Shown: one piece after another, positions 1 to 8,245 of the stretch
How positions within the stretch are numbered: the stretch's first letter is position 1
Layout: each line of letters opens with the position of its first letter
Assembly (NCBI RefSeq): GCF_900176145.1
Contig: NZ_FWWY01000001.1
Coordinates: 1,101,819 to 1,165,818, forward strand
DNA length: 64,000 bases
From: Sulfobacillus thermosulfidooxidans DSM 9293
GTDB taxonomy: Bacteria; Bacillota; Sulfobacillia; Sulfobacillales; Sulfobacillaceae
Direction of reading: 5' to 3'
Position numbers and translations under genes: made by a program
Notes under the pieces: model-generated
Told to the model about the DNA's origin: nothing
Databases searched by the model: none
The model's input: the letters and a program-made list of their open reading frames with translations, nothing else

Positions 1-1
1 A

Positions 2-178
2 GGATACGATTATCGCTACTTTCCGTATCATGACAAGCCACCTCGATTCACCCTATGTCGCCAAGGCTTTGTCTATGACAGGAAGTCTCAAAACGATATA
101 AAAGACAAGAACGCCAGGCATAACTTTAAGACGGTGAGCATATCGCATAAGATGTCGGTTCGCCTAGACGAAGAATAA
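2..178 (+). CDS. C-terminal fragment of an unidentified protein (runs in from the window edge)
   Basis: The frame is open from the first bases of the window to TAA at 176-178, giving 58 residues. The translation is basic and aromatic at first (YDYRYFPYHDK) and ends SVRLDEE. No family is recognised. No start lies in view, so it is taken as the 3' end of a gene beginning upstream. A short gap and a good ribosome-binding site follow it, before the small membrane gene at 195. Such a short open frame could also be chance. Confidence 0.35.
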   Translation, partial: GYDYRYFPYHDKPPRFTLCRQGFVYDRKSQNDIKDKNARHNFKTVSISHKMSVRLDEE

Positions 179-194
179 TGGAGGGTAATGCAAT

Positions 195-380
195 GTGCCC
201 ACACCCCTTACGGTCATGATTGTCATAGGAAGCGTAATTTTATCCACTCCGACCCTGTTTTGGGCTCTAGGCGCCCAGAGTCAACTTGTCCGTATCTTGC
301 ACATCACTTCATGCCTTTTGATGGCCCGTTTACTTTTTGTCGTGGCGACTTTTCGCCCAGATCGCACCTGTACGTTCTGA
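195..380 (+). CDS. Small two-segment membrane protein, unknown function
   Basis: A 61-residue frame starting with GTG and preceded by GGAGGG at 180-185 at a good distance. Residues about 5-27 and 35-53 are strongly hydrophobic, so a two-pass inner-membrane protein is likely. The TGA at 378-380 is followed in the same frame by an open stretch that continues, once the IS1634 element is removed in silico, into the hydrophobic reading frame at 2213-2443. It may therefore be the upstream partner, or the N-terminal half, of an interrupted small membrane protein locus. No family recognised. Confidence 0.4.
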   Translation: MPTPLTVMIVIGSVILSTPTLFWALGAQSQLVRILHITSCLLMARLLFVVATFRPDRTCTF

Positions 381-412
381 GTCGGAATGTTTTCGGGAAT
401 GATGGGGCTTAC

Positions 413-2207
413 CTTCCGCACGTGGTGAGAACAAAAAAATTATTTTTTTGGGGCTGATCGCAAAGGAGATAGTGCCTTGCATGGCGAAGTAATCTCTTAT
501 GAACACACCAATGCCTACACCGCTCGTTGTGGGAGCCGGACCGGTCATCCGGGCCCTCTGTGAGGAAATCGGATTAGTCGAGGCCGTGAATCAGACCGTG
601 GCGTGGGATGCGCAGCGTTGCCATCTGTCGCCCGGTGAACGGATTTTCGCGCTTATCGTCAATTTGCTCACCGCTCGTCAACCGCTGTATCGCGTTCACG
701 AGCAATTTCAGTTGACCGATGTGCCCTTATTATTTGGATCCGGCCGCACCGCGGCCGATTTTACCGATGATGCGCTCGGACGCGCTTTGGACAAAGTCGC
801 CGCGGCCGGCGGTGCCACCGTTTTCAGTGCCGTCGCAACGCGAGCCCTCGTGCACGACCACGTGTGGACGCCCGATCATCCGGTGTTTGTCCACTGGGAT
901 AGTACGACTCGCTCGGTCTATGGCACGTATCCGGACCCTGACTCGGCAAGCGGAGTGCATCCCACCTATGGCCATTCCAAGGATCATCGTCCCGATCTCC
1001 GCCAAATTCTTCTGACGCTATTGGGGACCCGGGAAGGCATTCCCGTGGTGGGCACGGTGCAAGACGGGAATCTGAGTGATAAAACCCTCAATGCCGAGAT
1101 GATTGCGGCCTTAGACGATTACTTTTCGCCCCAGCAACTCCAACAACTCGTCTATGTGGCCGATTCCGCTCTCGTCACGGGCCCCAACTTAAAGGCGATG
1201 GCTGATCGTTCGCTCCGCTTTCTCTCGCGTTGTCCGGATACCTTTCGGGCGGCGCAAGAGGCGAAAACGGCCGCCTTGGCGGCCAACGCCTGGGTTCCCC
1301 TCGGCAAAATCGGGGAGCGTACCGATGCCACTTCCTATGCGGCCGCAGAACAGACCGGCCACATTGAGGGTCGATCCTATCGCCTTGTGGTTTATCGTTC
1401 CGATCATCTGGCTGAGCGAAAAGCTCACACCATCGCCCGCCAGATCGACCGGGCCTATGATCAGTTAACCCGGGCAGCGACTCGCCTCGCGGGGACCGTG
1501 TTTGCCTGTGCTCATGATGCCGAAGCGGCCGTGGCCGCTTGGCAGGCTACCGCGCAATGGCATCATGTCGAAGCGACGGTCGTCGCGGAAACACAAGTCA
1601 CCCAACGCGCGACTCGCGGGCGTCCTCGCCACGATGCGCCCGATCCGGCCACCACCACGGTATACCGGGTCCGTCCCACCATCGGGGCGGTCGATGCGCA
1701 ACGCGTGCAGGCCGCACAGGACCGCGCAGCGACCTTTGTGCTCATCACGAATCTGCCCTCCACGCCTTTTGATGCCCGCCGATTGCTCGAAGAATACAAA
1801 GGGCAGACGGTCATTGAACAACGCTTTCGCTTTTTAAAAGATCCGACCTTTGTGGATGCGCTCTATGTGCAAAAGCCGGAACGGGTCGAGGCCTTAGGCT
1901 ATGTGCTCTTGCTCGCCGCATTGGTGCTCAGCCTCATCGAACGCCGGGCTCGGCAGGCCCCGCCCCTTCCCACGCCAACCCGTGGTCTATTGGCGCGGCC
2001 CACCGGGCAGGAAGTGTTACATCATCTGCGTGGACTCATTGTCATGCCCCTCGATGCTCAGACCCGTCAACTCTTTGTCCCGGCGGTTCACACCCAGCCG
2101 GTAGCGGCCATTTTGGCCGCCTTGGGTTTCACAGACACGATTTACACGCAGGTGCCATCGAGACCCTCGGGATAAATTCCTCTGCTTTCACCCATCACGT
2201 GCGGAAG
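413..2207 (+). mobile_element. IS1634-family insertion sequence
   Basis: A single transposase gene is bracketed by inverted repeats. CTTCCGCACGTG at 413-424 is the exact reverse complement of CACGTGCGGAAG at 2196-2207, with further partial matches inward. A direct repeat GATGGGG occurs just outside at 401-407 and 2212-2218 and may be the target duplication. The two flanks are not the same distance from the repeats (5 and 4 bases), so the exact ends are uncertain by a few bases. Confidence 0.75.
499..2175 (+). CDS. IS1634-family transposase
   Basis: 558 residues, full length for the family, with the N-terminal DUF4277-like region followed by a DDE catalytic domain. Likely acidic residues are D in FVHWDSTTRSVYG (about residues 135-145), D in LVYVADSALVTG (about 220) and E in the C-terminal block LLEEYKGQTVIEQRFRF. 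The frame is intact, so the element may be active. The ATG at 499 is chosen because the protein aligns with the usual family start; a weak purine-rich stretch precedes it. Codon use is GC-rich compared with the flanking membrane frames, consistent with recent arrival. Confidence 0.88.
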   Translation: MNTPMPTPLVVGAGPVIRALCEEIGLVEAVNQTVAWDAQRCHLSPGERIFALIVNLLTARQPLYRVHEQFQLTDVPLLFGSGRTAADFTDDALGRALDKVAAAGGATVFSAVATRALVHDHVWTPDHPVFVHWDSTTRSVYGTYPDPDSASGVHPTYGHSKDHRPDLRQILLTLLGTREGIPVVGTVQDGNLSDKTLNAEMIAALDDYFSPQQLQQLVYVADSALVTGPNLKAMADRSLRFLSRCPDTFRAAQEAKTAALAANAWVPLGKIGERTDATSYAAAEQTGHIEGRSYRLVVYRSDHLAERKAHTIARQIDRAYDQLTRAATRLAGTVFACAHDAEAAVAAWQATAQWHHVEATVVAETQVTQRATRGRPRHDAPDPATTTVYRVRPTIGAVDAQRVQAAQDRAATFVLITNLPSTPFDARRLLEEYKGQTVIEQRFRFLKDPTFVDALYVQKPERVEALGYVLLLAALVLSLIERRARQAPPLPTPTRGLLARPTGQEVLHHLRGLIVMPLDAQTRQLFVPAVHTQPVAAILAALGFTDTIYTQVPSRPSG

Positions 2208-2212
2208 AGGAG

Positions 2213-2443
2213 ATGGGGGCGAGCATTACGCAGATTTTCTGGCATCTTAAGCCCATCGTTGCGTCTTTACTACCTCTATTTGCCGGCTACGGAAATTGGG
2301 GCGCATTGTGTTACCGTTTTGAAATGCTGTTTTTATGGTGGCCCTATGTGGTTATGATCAGTGGTGGATTATTCTACGGAACGATGGGCTTTATTATAGC
2401 CTCTTGGGTTCAAAGAGGCACGAAGATTTCCGGGACCGTTTAA
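2213..2443 (+). pseudogene. Membrane protein fragment interrupted by the IS1634 element
   Basis: The frame begins at an ATG lying inside the right copy of the possible target duplication. It encodes 76 residues with hydrophobic stretches at about 14-25 and 38-65. Removing the element with a 7-base duplication joins this frame directly to ATG codons at 387-404, in the same phase as the small membrane gene ending at 380. The natural start was therefore probably left of the insertion. The 3' end overlaps the convergent aldolase gene by 4 bases. Function unknown. Confidence 0.45.
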
Positions 2444-3081
2444 TCTTGGGGGTTTTGTCCGTAGTGGCGGAATTGTTCGCGGACGTGGTCAACTTCCTCA
2501 GGAGTCAATACACGAGGATTGCCAACACAGCGAGCCCGGAACAATAACCGCGCCATCCATTCCACATCGAGAGCGGTTTGATAAGCCGATGATAGCTTTG
2601 GACCCACTGCCACTAACCCATGGTTCTTGAGCAAAACAGCGCGGTCGTTAGGGCCCAAAGCCGCCAAGGCATTATGCGCCAGTTGCTCAGTCCCGTATGT
2701 AGCGTATTCCGCACAATTCACTTGATAGGCGGATAAAGCCATTTGGTAGTGAATGGGCACAATCGGCTCTCCTAAGGCAGCAAAAATGGTGGCGTATTCC
2801 GAATGGGTATGCACAATCGCGCCAATATCCGGCCGCCTTCCATACAGCGTCAGGTGTAAGGGCAGTTCTGATGAGGGACGGGCATGACCTTCAATAACGT
2901 TGCCCGACGCTATGTCGACTCCGACGATATTATCCCTGTCAACCTCTTCAAAAGGCACCCCGGATGGGGTAATCCACAACACGTCTTTTTCACGCACACT
3001 CAAATTGCCAGTGGTACCAAAAGCGAGGTGATCGGTTATCATCCGGTGGGCATACGTTATAAGATCATTTACCGCAGTCAT
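2440..3081 (-). CDS. Class II aldolase/adducin-family protein
   Basis: 213 residues, a normal length for L-fuculose- or L-ribulose-phosphate aldolase/epimerase-type zinc enzymes. Family marks are TGNLSVR near residue 24, PSSELPLHLTLYG followed by the metal ligand pair in AIVHTHSEYA (about 88-98), and LLKNHGLVAVG with the third zinc histidine (about 150). Such enzymes cleave or epimerise phosphorylated sugars or the methionine-salvage intermediate methylthioribulose phosphate (MtnB). The last possibility is tempting because mtnA lies in this window, but it is 35 kb away and no sequence feature seen here decides the substrate. It stands alone with its own start ATG. Confidence 0.8.
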   Translation of the reverse strand: MTAVNDLITYAHRMITDHLAFGTTGNLSVREKDVLWITPSGVPFEEVDRDNIVGVDIASGNVIEGHARPSSELPLHLTLYGRRPDIGAIVHTHSEYATIFAALGEPIVPIHYQMALSAYQVNCAEYATYGTEQLAHNALAALGPNDRAVLLKNHGLVAVGPKLSSAYQTALDVEWMARLLFRARCVGNPRVLTPEEVDHVREQFRHYGQNPQD

Positions 3082-3138
3082 GTGCTGCCTCCATGAGGAA
3101 AATCATAAAAAATAGATCGCCATCTTGGCGAGATTTAA

Positions 3139-3214
3139 TGGAGCGGAAGACGGGACTCGAACCCGCGACTTTCGGCTTGGGAAGCCGACGTTCTACCAAC
3201 TGAACTACTTCCGC
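3139..3214 (-). tRNA. tRNA-Gly (anticodon CCC)
   Basis: Complete cloverleaf on the minus strand. The acceptor stem GCGGAAG pairs with CTTCCGC, the D arm is GTTCAGTTGGTAGAAC, the anticodon stem TCGGC/GCCGA encloses loop TTCCCAA, and the T arm contains GGTTCGAGTCC. CCA is encoded at the 3' end. It stands alone between the aldolase and a secreted protein. Confidence 0.95.
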
Positions 3215-3410
3215 GTTCACGTGTTAACGATAACACGTTCCGTGCGTGAAATCAAGACACGCAAGAACCCGGCTCTCACATCATCGTTTTCTTAAGTTCG
3301 CCGAGCGCCCTTAGAGAATCCAAGCCGTATAAAATTTTTGCCCTCACACATACTTTAGCCATTACACTCTGCTCACGGAGTGACCCTGGAAAATGTGGAG
3401 GATTGAAAAT

Positions 3411-4091
3411 ATGGGATTCGTTAAGGTCTTTAGTGCCGCTGCGTTACTTACGGTATTACCTGTTCAAGTTGCCAATGCCCAGGCCTCGAGTAAATTACCG
3501 TCGTTTTCCACCATTCAACATCTCAATTCGGATGTTAAGGATTATAAAAAATTGAGCATGTGGGTCCCGGGCATGGGGATTCATGAAGGACGTTTGGCTC
3601 CATCCTTAGTGTTAATGATTAATAATCATCATCAAGTGGTAGGAATGGAACAAACGTTTCCCTCTACGCTCCCCTATCATAGTTGGATGGACCCCAAAAC
3701 CACAGAATACAATGCAGGCCGGGCTTTCTACAGTCAACACCTGATGTTTGTGCCCCCGAGCCAGATTACCCCCACAATGTCCGCTAATGTTCCTTCAGAT
3801 CTCACAAGCTTTGATCAATTTAAGAAAGTGAATGGGTCTCATGTGATTCCCTATTTTCAAATCAAAAAATTTCAACCCGGAGTGGGGTCCATCTGGGGAC
3901 CTGATGGGCCCGCTTTGCGAATTATTCTAAGTCGCCATGAAAAAGTCGTTGGTGGCATCATGGCTGTACCTGCCAAATATGGTTGGAACCCGTGGTACGA
4001 CCAAAAGGCCGGGCATCCCGTTCATGATCCCATATTAGGGAATGTCTATACTCAAACCGTATACTTCGTTCCCCGTTCACAAATTCGCTAG
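3411..4091 (+). CDS. Secreted protein of unknown family
   Basis: The start chosen is the ATG at 3411, placed about 9 bases after TGGAGGA, not the upstream ATG at 3393, which overlaps that ribosome-binding site. Residues 1-24 form a Sec signal peptide (basic N-end, hydrophobic core AAALLTVLPVQ, cleavage after VANA). The mature part of about 200 residues has motifs such as GMGIHEGRLAPSL and WGPDGPALRIILS but no domain I recognise. Two similar segments (LVLMINNHHQVVGMEQ and RIILSRHEKVVGGIMA) suggest an internal duplication. It is probably exported to the cell surface or medium. Confidence 0.6.
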   Translation: MGFVKVFSAAALLTVLPVQVANAQASSKLPSFSTIQHLNSDVKDYKKLSMWVPGMGIHEGRLAPSLVLMINNHHQVVGMEQTFPSTLPYHSWMDPKTTEYNAGRAFYSQHLMFVPPSQITPTMSANVPSDLTSFDQFKKVNGSHVIPYFQIKKFQPGVGSIWGPDGPALRIILSRHEKVVGGIMAVPAKYGWNPWYDQKAGHPVHDPILGNVYTQTVYFVPRSQIR

Positions 4092-4441
4092 TCTTCCTCC
4101 GTTAGCCTCTAAAGCCGCCCTCCTTGCCCATCTGAGCGAGCGCGGCTTTATTGACTATCCATTACTAAAAGAAAATTTCGCGCTTTTACCTCGATGTGAT
4201 CCTAAGACCCCCTTAAAACAGCATGGGAATTTGGATATTCTGAGGGGTTGATTAGAAAATCACCTCAGGTTTTAGGATGGATTGAATTGAGTCGGCATAG
4301 GGCAAAACAAATGGGAAAATGCTCTTTCAGTCACCCGTCACGATGAATTTTGTGTATTCTGAATCTGACCGTGTTAATGAATTGGTGTACCATCTGTGCC
4401 ACCAGTTTACGGGGCAGGACTGAAAAGGAGCCAAACATCAT
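4092..4441. other. 350-bp gap with possible gene remnants
   Basis: No convincing complete gene. A frame at 4042-4251 overlaps the secreted-protein gene and lacks a ribosome-binding site. Another open stretch ending in TGA just before AAAAGGAG encodes MNFVYSESDRVNELVYHLC and 7 more residues; it could be the 3' end of a decayed gene upstream of the kinase. An imperfect hairpin near 4239-4268 lacks a T-tract. Confidence 0.3.
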
Positions 4442-5359
4442 TTGCAACGGATTACTCAGATCCGCCATGTTGTCGACGACACGAAGAAATTATTCTCCGG
4501 CTGGAGCATGCGGCTTGATGACCCCATCATCTTAAGAGATGCGGGTAACTTAATTTTGTGGTTGCGACCGTATCCCATCGTCGCTCGCGTCGCCACCCTG
4601 TTTGCCGGCGACAACGCAGATTTTTGGGGTGCTGTGTGGCGCCGGGAACTACAAGTTGCTGAGCATTTGATGCGGCATAACATTCCTATAGTCCCTCCTA
4701 CCTCCGTGGTTCCTCCGGGTCCTCACCAGGTAGCAGGAAGTTGGATGACACTGTGGGACTATGCGGAATCCGTTAAACGCCCTCCTCTCGGCTTAGACGG
4801 CATTGCTATGGTTCGTAAATTGACGCTGGCAATGGAGTCTTTCCGTGAGACGTTGCCGTTCTGGGGGGCATGGATCCACGTACGGGAAGCAGTTGAACAC
4901 CTTCGCCCTCTGGCTGTACGGAATCCGCGTGTGAAAAACGTCTTGAGGGAGGTCGAGGTCGTTGAACAACGGATGAAAGACGAACCATTGTTTCCCGCCC
5001 ATGGCGATGCCCATCCGGGAAATCTCTTACCGACTCACAACGGTTACCGGTGGATTGACTTTGAAGACGTATCACTGATGCCGCGATTTTGGGATTTGGC
5101 GACCTTTGTGGCCAATACCGCCTTGTTAGAAGGCATCGATCATCCGATCGTTGTTCATGCTCAACAACTCCACGACGTGTCAAACGATCCCGAGACTTTT
5201 TGGTGGGTACTACGCGCCCGGGTGGTCATGAGCCTTTCCTCCAATTTGGCACTGGCCTTGGCCGGACATGGAGATCGGTTCCTCGCCTTCCGTCAATGGG
5301 AGCGGTGGCCCCAATTTTTCCAGGAATGGACGCAAAACCAACCGGATTTCAGTGCATAA
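4442..5359 (+). CDS. Aminoglycoside phosphotransferase (APH)-family kinase-like protein
   Basis: 305 residues with the APH/choline-kinase fold signatures. The catalytic loop is AHGDAHPGNLL (about residues 185-195, Asp as base) and the metal-binding segment is WIDFEDVSLMPRFWDLA (about 203-219). The family phosphorylates small hydroxylated substrates such as aminoglycosides, choline, homoserine or fructosamine; the substrate cannot be told from sequence. The TTG at 4442 is the first in-frame start after AAAAGGAG, with a rather long gap of about 13 bases, so the start is approximate. It appears to be a single-gene unit. Confidence 0.72.
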   Translation: MQRITQIRHVVDDTKKLFSGWSMRLDDPIILRDAGNLILWLRPYPIVARVATLFAGDNADFWGAVWRRELQVAEHLMRHNIPIVPPTSVVPPGPHQVAGSWMTLWDYAESVKRPPLGLDGIAMVRKLTLAMESFRETLPFWGAWIHVREAVEHLRPLAVRNPRVKNVLREVEVVEQRMKDEPLFPAHGDAHPGNLLPTHNGYRWIDFEDVSLMPRFWDLATFVANTALLEGIDHPIVVHAQQLHDVSNDPETFWWVLRARVVMSLSSNLALALAGHGDRFLAFRQWERWPQFFQEWTQNQPDFSA

Positions 5360-5514
5360 TGAATGCCAGACGGCAATAAATGAGTCTTCCTCTTCCCGTC
5401 AGCCGTTTTGTTTGATATGGTTGTCTGCCCGCATCCCTTTGAAACATTTTATCTTTGCGTTATCTGAGCACTGCCTGACGCTTAGGCCTTTTGCGAATCT
5501 TGTCCCGGGCATTA

Positions 5515-5563
5515 ATAAAAAAATGAGGACTTGTTCCTCATTTGATGAAGAATAAGTCCTCAT
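5515..5563 (-). terminator. Rho-independent terminator after purA
   Basis: Read on the minus strand, ATGAGGACTT (5563-5554) pairs exactly with AAGTCCTCAT (5532-5523), enclosing a smaller TTCTTCATC/GATGAAGAA-like loop region, and is followed by a T-rich run (5523-5515). It lies 40 bases downstream of the purA stop. Confidence 0.85.
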
Positions 5564-5603
5564 GTGACGCTCCCTTAGAATATCCCCTCGGATTTCAACA
5601 GGC

Positions 5604-6887
5604 TTAAAAGAGCTCCTTGAGTACAATGGTATTGGTACGCTCGCGCCCTACCGATACCAAGACCAACGGCACGTTGATAAGTTCGGCAATGCGCTCTAGG
5701 TAGGCCCGTGCTTCCTTGGGCAAGTCTTCGAGCCGTTTCGCTTGCGTAATCTTGCCTTTCCATCCCGGAAAGGTTTCATATTCGGGTTCCACTTCGGCCA
5801 AAACTTCCACGGAATCAGGCAGTTCATGAATGAGTTCCCCATGATAACGATAGGCCGTAGCGATTTTTACCTCCGGCAAATCATCAAGGACATCTAGGCG
5901 TGTCACGGCTAAGCCCGTTAACCCGTTGACGCGTGCGGCATGACGCAGGACCACGGCATCAATCCAGCCTACCCGGCGGGGACGCCCCGTCGTGGTCCCA
6001 TATTCATGCCCTCGTTCCCGAATTTCATGCCCTAATTGGTCTTGCAATTCCGTAGGGAATGGTCCATCCCCAACACGACTGGTATACGCTTTGACCACGC
6101 CATAAACCTGGGTAATTTTGGTCGGACCCACACCCGCCCCAATACAGGCTCCGCCAGCAATCGGGTGCGAGGATGTCACAAACGGGTAAGTCCCGTGATC
6201 AATGTCCAGCATGGTTCCTTGGGCGCCTTCAAACAAGACTCGGTCACCATTGTCGATGGCATCGTTGATGACAACGGACGTATTCGCAATATAGGGCCGC
6301 ATCCGTTCCCCATACGACAAATATTGTTGCAGCAGTTCGTCATAATCAAAGCCTTCGACATCGTAAGCCTTAGAAAATACTCGGTTCTTTTCGTCTAAGA
6401 CTCGTTTAAGTCGCATCGCAAATTGCGCCGGATGTAGGAGATCTCCCACTCTAAGGCCTGTACGGGCGGCTTTGTCCATATAAGCGGGTCCAATGCCGCG
6501 CAAGGTTGTCCCCAACTTATTCACACCTAGACGGTCTTCGGCTAAAGCATCCATGCGGCCGTGATAGGGCATAATCAAATGTGCTTGCGATGAAATGCGC
6601 AACCGATCCGTTTGGATTCCGCGGCGATGAAGATAGTCAATTTCCTCAAACAAAACGCGAGGATCGACCACCACACCGTTAGCAATGACACAAAGCGTAT
6701 CGGGATAAAAAATCCCGGACGGTATTAGGTGTAAACGGTATTCCTCATCACCGACGACGACGGTATGCCCGGCGTTGTTTCCTCCTTGATGGCGAACCAC
6801 CATATCTGCTTGTTGGGCTAAATAATCAATAATTTTGCCTTTACCCTCATCGCCCCATTGGGTCCCCACCACGACCACTGCTGCCAT
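5604..6887 (-). CDS. purA: Adenylosuccinate synthetase
   Basis: 427 residues, the usual length. It joins IMP and aspartate using GTP, the first committed step from IMP to AMP. The N-terminal GTP-binding loop WGDEGKGK (11-18) holds catalytic Asp13, and [11 protein letters not shown] supplies His41. The IMP/aspartate loop [12 protein letters not shown] and the C-terminal guanine-binding [10 protein letters not shown] are present. It is the last gene of a run dnaB-purA and is followed by a strong terminator. The same dnaB-purA neighbourhood is found near the origin in Bacillus. Confidence 0.97.
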   Translation of the reverse strand: MAAVVVVGTQWGDEGKGKIIDYLAQQADMVVRHQGGNNAGHTVVVGDEEYRLHLIPSGIFYPDTLCVIANGVVVDPRVLFEEIDYLHRRGIQTDRLRISSQAHLIMPYHGRMDALAEDRLGVNKLGTTLRGIGPAYMDKAARTGLRVGDLLHPAQFAMRLKRVLDEKNRVFSKAYDVEGFDYDELLQQYLSYGERMRPYIANTSVVINDAIDNGDRVLFEGAQGTMLDIDHGTYPFVTSSHPIAGGACIGAGVGPTKITQVYGVVKAYTSRVGDGPFPTELQDQLGHEIRERGHEYGTTTGRPRRVGWIDAVVLRHAARVNGLTGLAVTRLDVLDDLPEVKIATAYRYHGELIHELPDSVEVLAEVEPEYETFPGWKGKITQAKRLEDLPKEARAYLERIAELINVPLVLVSVGRERTNTIVLKELF

Positions 6888-6916
6888 TTCTCTCGTCCCT
6901 TCTGACTAAAATACGT

Positions 6917-8245
6917 CTACACTTCGACAGGCGTCGTATTAAAGAATTTACCAATATCTTTTTTGAACAAAAGATTGACAGTACCTGTCGGACCATTGCG
7001 CTGTTTAGCTACGATCAATTCGGTAATATCGGGATTGGCTGCGTCCTTCGTATAGTAATCTTCCCGGTATAAAAATGCTACGATGTCGGCATCTTGTTCG
7101 ATAGCACCCGATTCGCGAAGGTCTGATAACATTGGGCGTTTATCCTGTCGGCTTTCAACGGCCCGAGACAACTGGGATAACGCCATCACCGGCACATCGA
7201 GTTCGCGTGCCAGAGCTTTTAACGACCGCGATATATCAGAAATTTCCTGTTGCCGGTTTTCAGCCCGCCGTCCGGACATAAGCTGCATATAGTCTATAAT
7301 AATCAAACCAATGTTATGCTGTGCCTTCATTTGTCGCGCCTTGGCCCGCAGTTCCAAGGCGGAAATGCCGGGCGTGTCATCAATATATATGGGGGCTTCG
7401 CCTAAGCGCCCCAGCGCATGACTGACGACGGCCCACATATTGTCATCCATTTCACCCGTCCGCAATCTTTGCGATGGCAATTCCGCTTCAGCGCTTAATA
7501 ACCGTAGCGCCAGCTGTTCCCGCGACATTTCCAGGCTAAAAATAGCCACTGGAGTATGGTCATGAAGAGCGACATAGCGGGCTAAATTCAAACACAGCAT
7601 GGTTTTTCCCATTGACGGGCGAGCCGCTACAATGATGAGATCGGATTTTTGGAGACCCGCCGTCATCCGGTCTAAGTCATGAAATCCAGTGGGTAACCCC
7701 ACCAGTTTTCCTTTATTAGCGTAAAGCACCTCGAGACGGGTAAATGTCTCTAAGAGCACTTGATGTAAACTCACATAATCCCGCTGTCCCGTTTGTGCCA
7801 ACGCAAATAGTTCTTTTTGCGCCCGATCGACTAACTCTTGCGCCGGAAGCTCATTTTGGTAGGCATCCGCCACGAGTTTGGTAGAAACCGAAATAATGCG
7901 GCGAGTGATCGACGATTCTTTAACAATCCGTGCATAATATTCAACATGAGCTGCCGTGGGAACCGCCGAGGCGAGCTCCATAAGATACGCTAAACCGCCT
8001 ACGGCTTCGAGTTGTCCCTTTTGCCGGAGTTGTTCCCCCACCACGACGACATCCAAGGGCTTGGCTTGGTTAAAGAGCTCCATGGCCGCCTCAAAGATTT
8101 TGCGGTGAGGTTCATGATAAAAATCCCCAGGCTGTAAAATTTCTACAGCCTTGGCCGCCGCTTCGGGATGAATGAGCATAGAGCCTAAGACCGAAATTTC
8201 GGCATCCGGATTGTGCGGCGGCGTCCTAACAGCATCAATACTCAC
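6917..8245 (-). CDS. dnaB: Replicative DNA helicase DnaB
   Basis: 442 residues, full length. The N-terminal helical domain (about 1-150) binds primase and loader. The RecA-like motor contains Walker A ARPSMGKT (208-215), Walker B LIIIDYMQLM (about 316-325) and the arginine-finger region near the C-end. No intein is present. The GTG start overlaps the lonC stop by 4 bases (GTGA), so the two are translationally coupled. In Bacillus the orthologue is named DnaC. A DciA-type loader candidate is encoded at 27888, on the other side of the origin. Confidence 0.97.
   Translation of the reverse strand: MSIDAVRTPPHNPDAEISVLGSMLIHPEAAAKAVEILQPGDFYHEPHRKIFEAAMELFNQAKPLDVVVVGEQLRQKGQLEAVGGLAYLMELASAVPTAAHVEYYARIVKESSITRRIISVSTKLVADAYQNELPAQELVDRAQKELFALAQTGQRDYVSLHQVLLETFTRLEVLYANKGKLVGLPTGFHDLDRMTAGLQKSDLIIVAARPSMGKTMLCLNLARYVALHDHTPVAIFSLEMSREQLALRLLSAEAELPSQRLRTGEMDDNMWAVVSHALGRLGEAPIYIDDTPGISALELRAKARQMKAQHNIGLIIIDYMQLMSGRRAENRQQEISDISRSLKALARELDVPVMALSQLSRAVESRQDKRPMLSDLRESGAIEQDADIVAFLYREDYYTKDAANPDITELIVAKQRNGPTGTVNLLFKKDIGKFFNTTPVEV

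Noticed and set aside
188-457. An 89-residue frame overlapping the small membrane gene
   Set aside because: Its composition (many His, Arg, Cys) is typical of a shadow frame and it runs into the IS1634 end. The GTG frame at 195 has the better hydrophobic pattern and ribosome-binding site.
4239-4268. Hairpin CTGAGG/CCTCAG as a terminator after the secreted-protein gene
   Set aside because: The stem is imperfect and no T-run follows.
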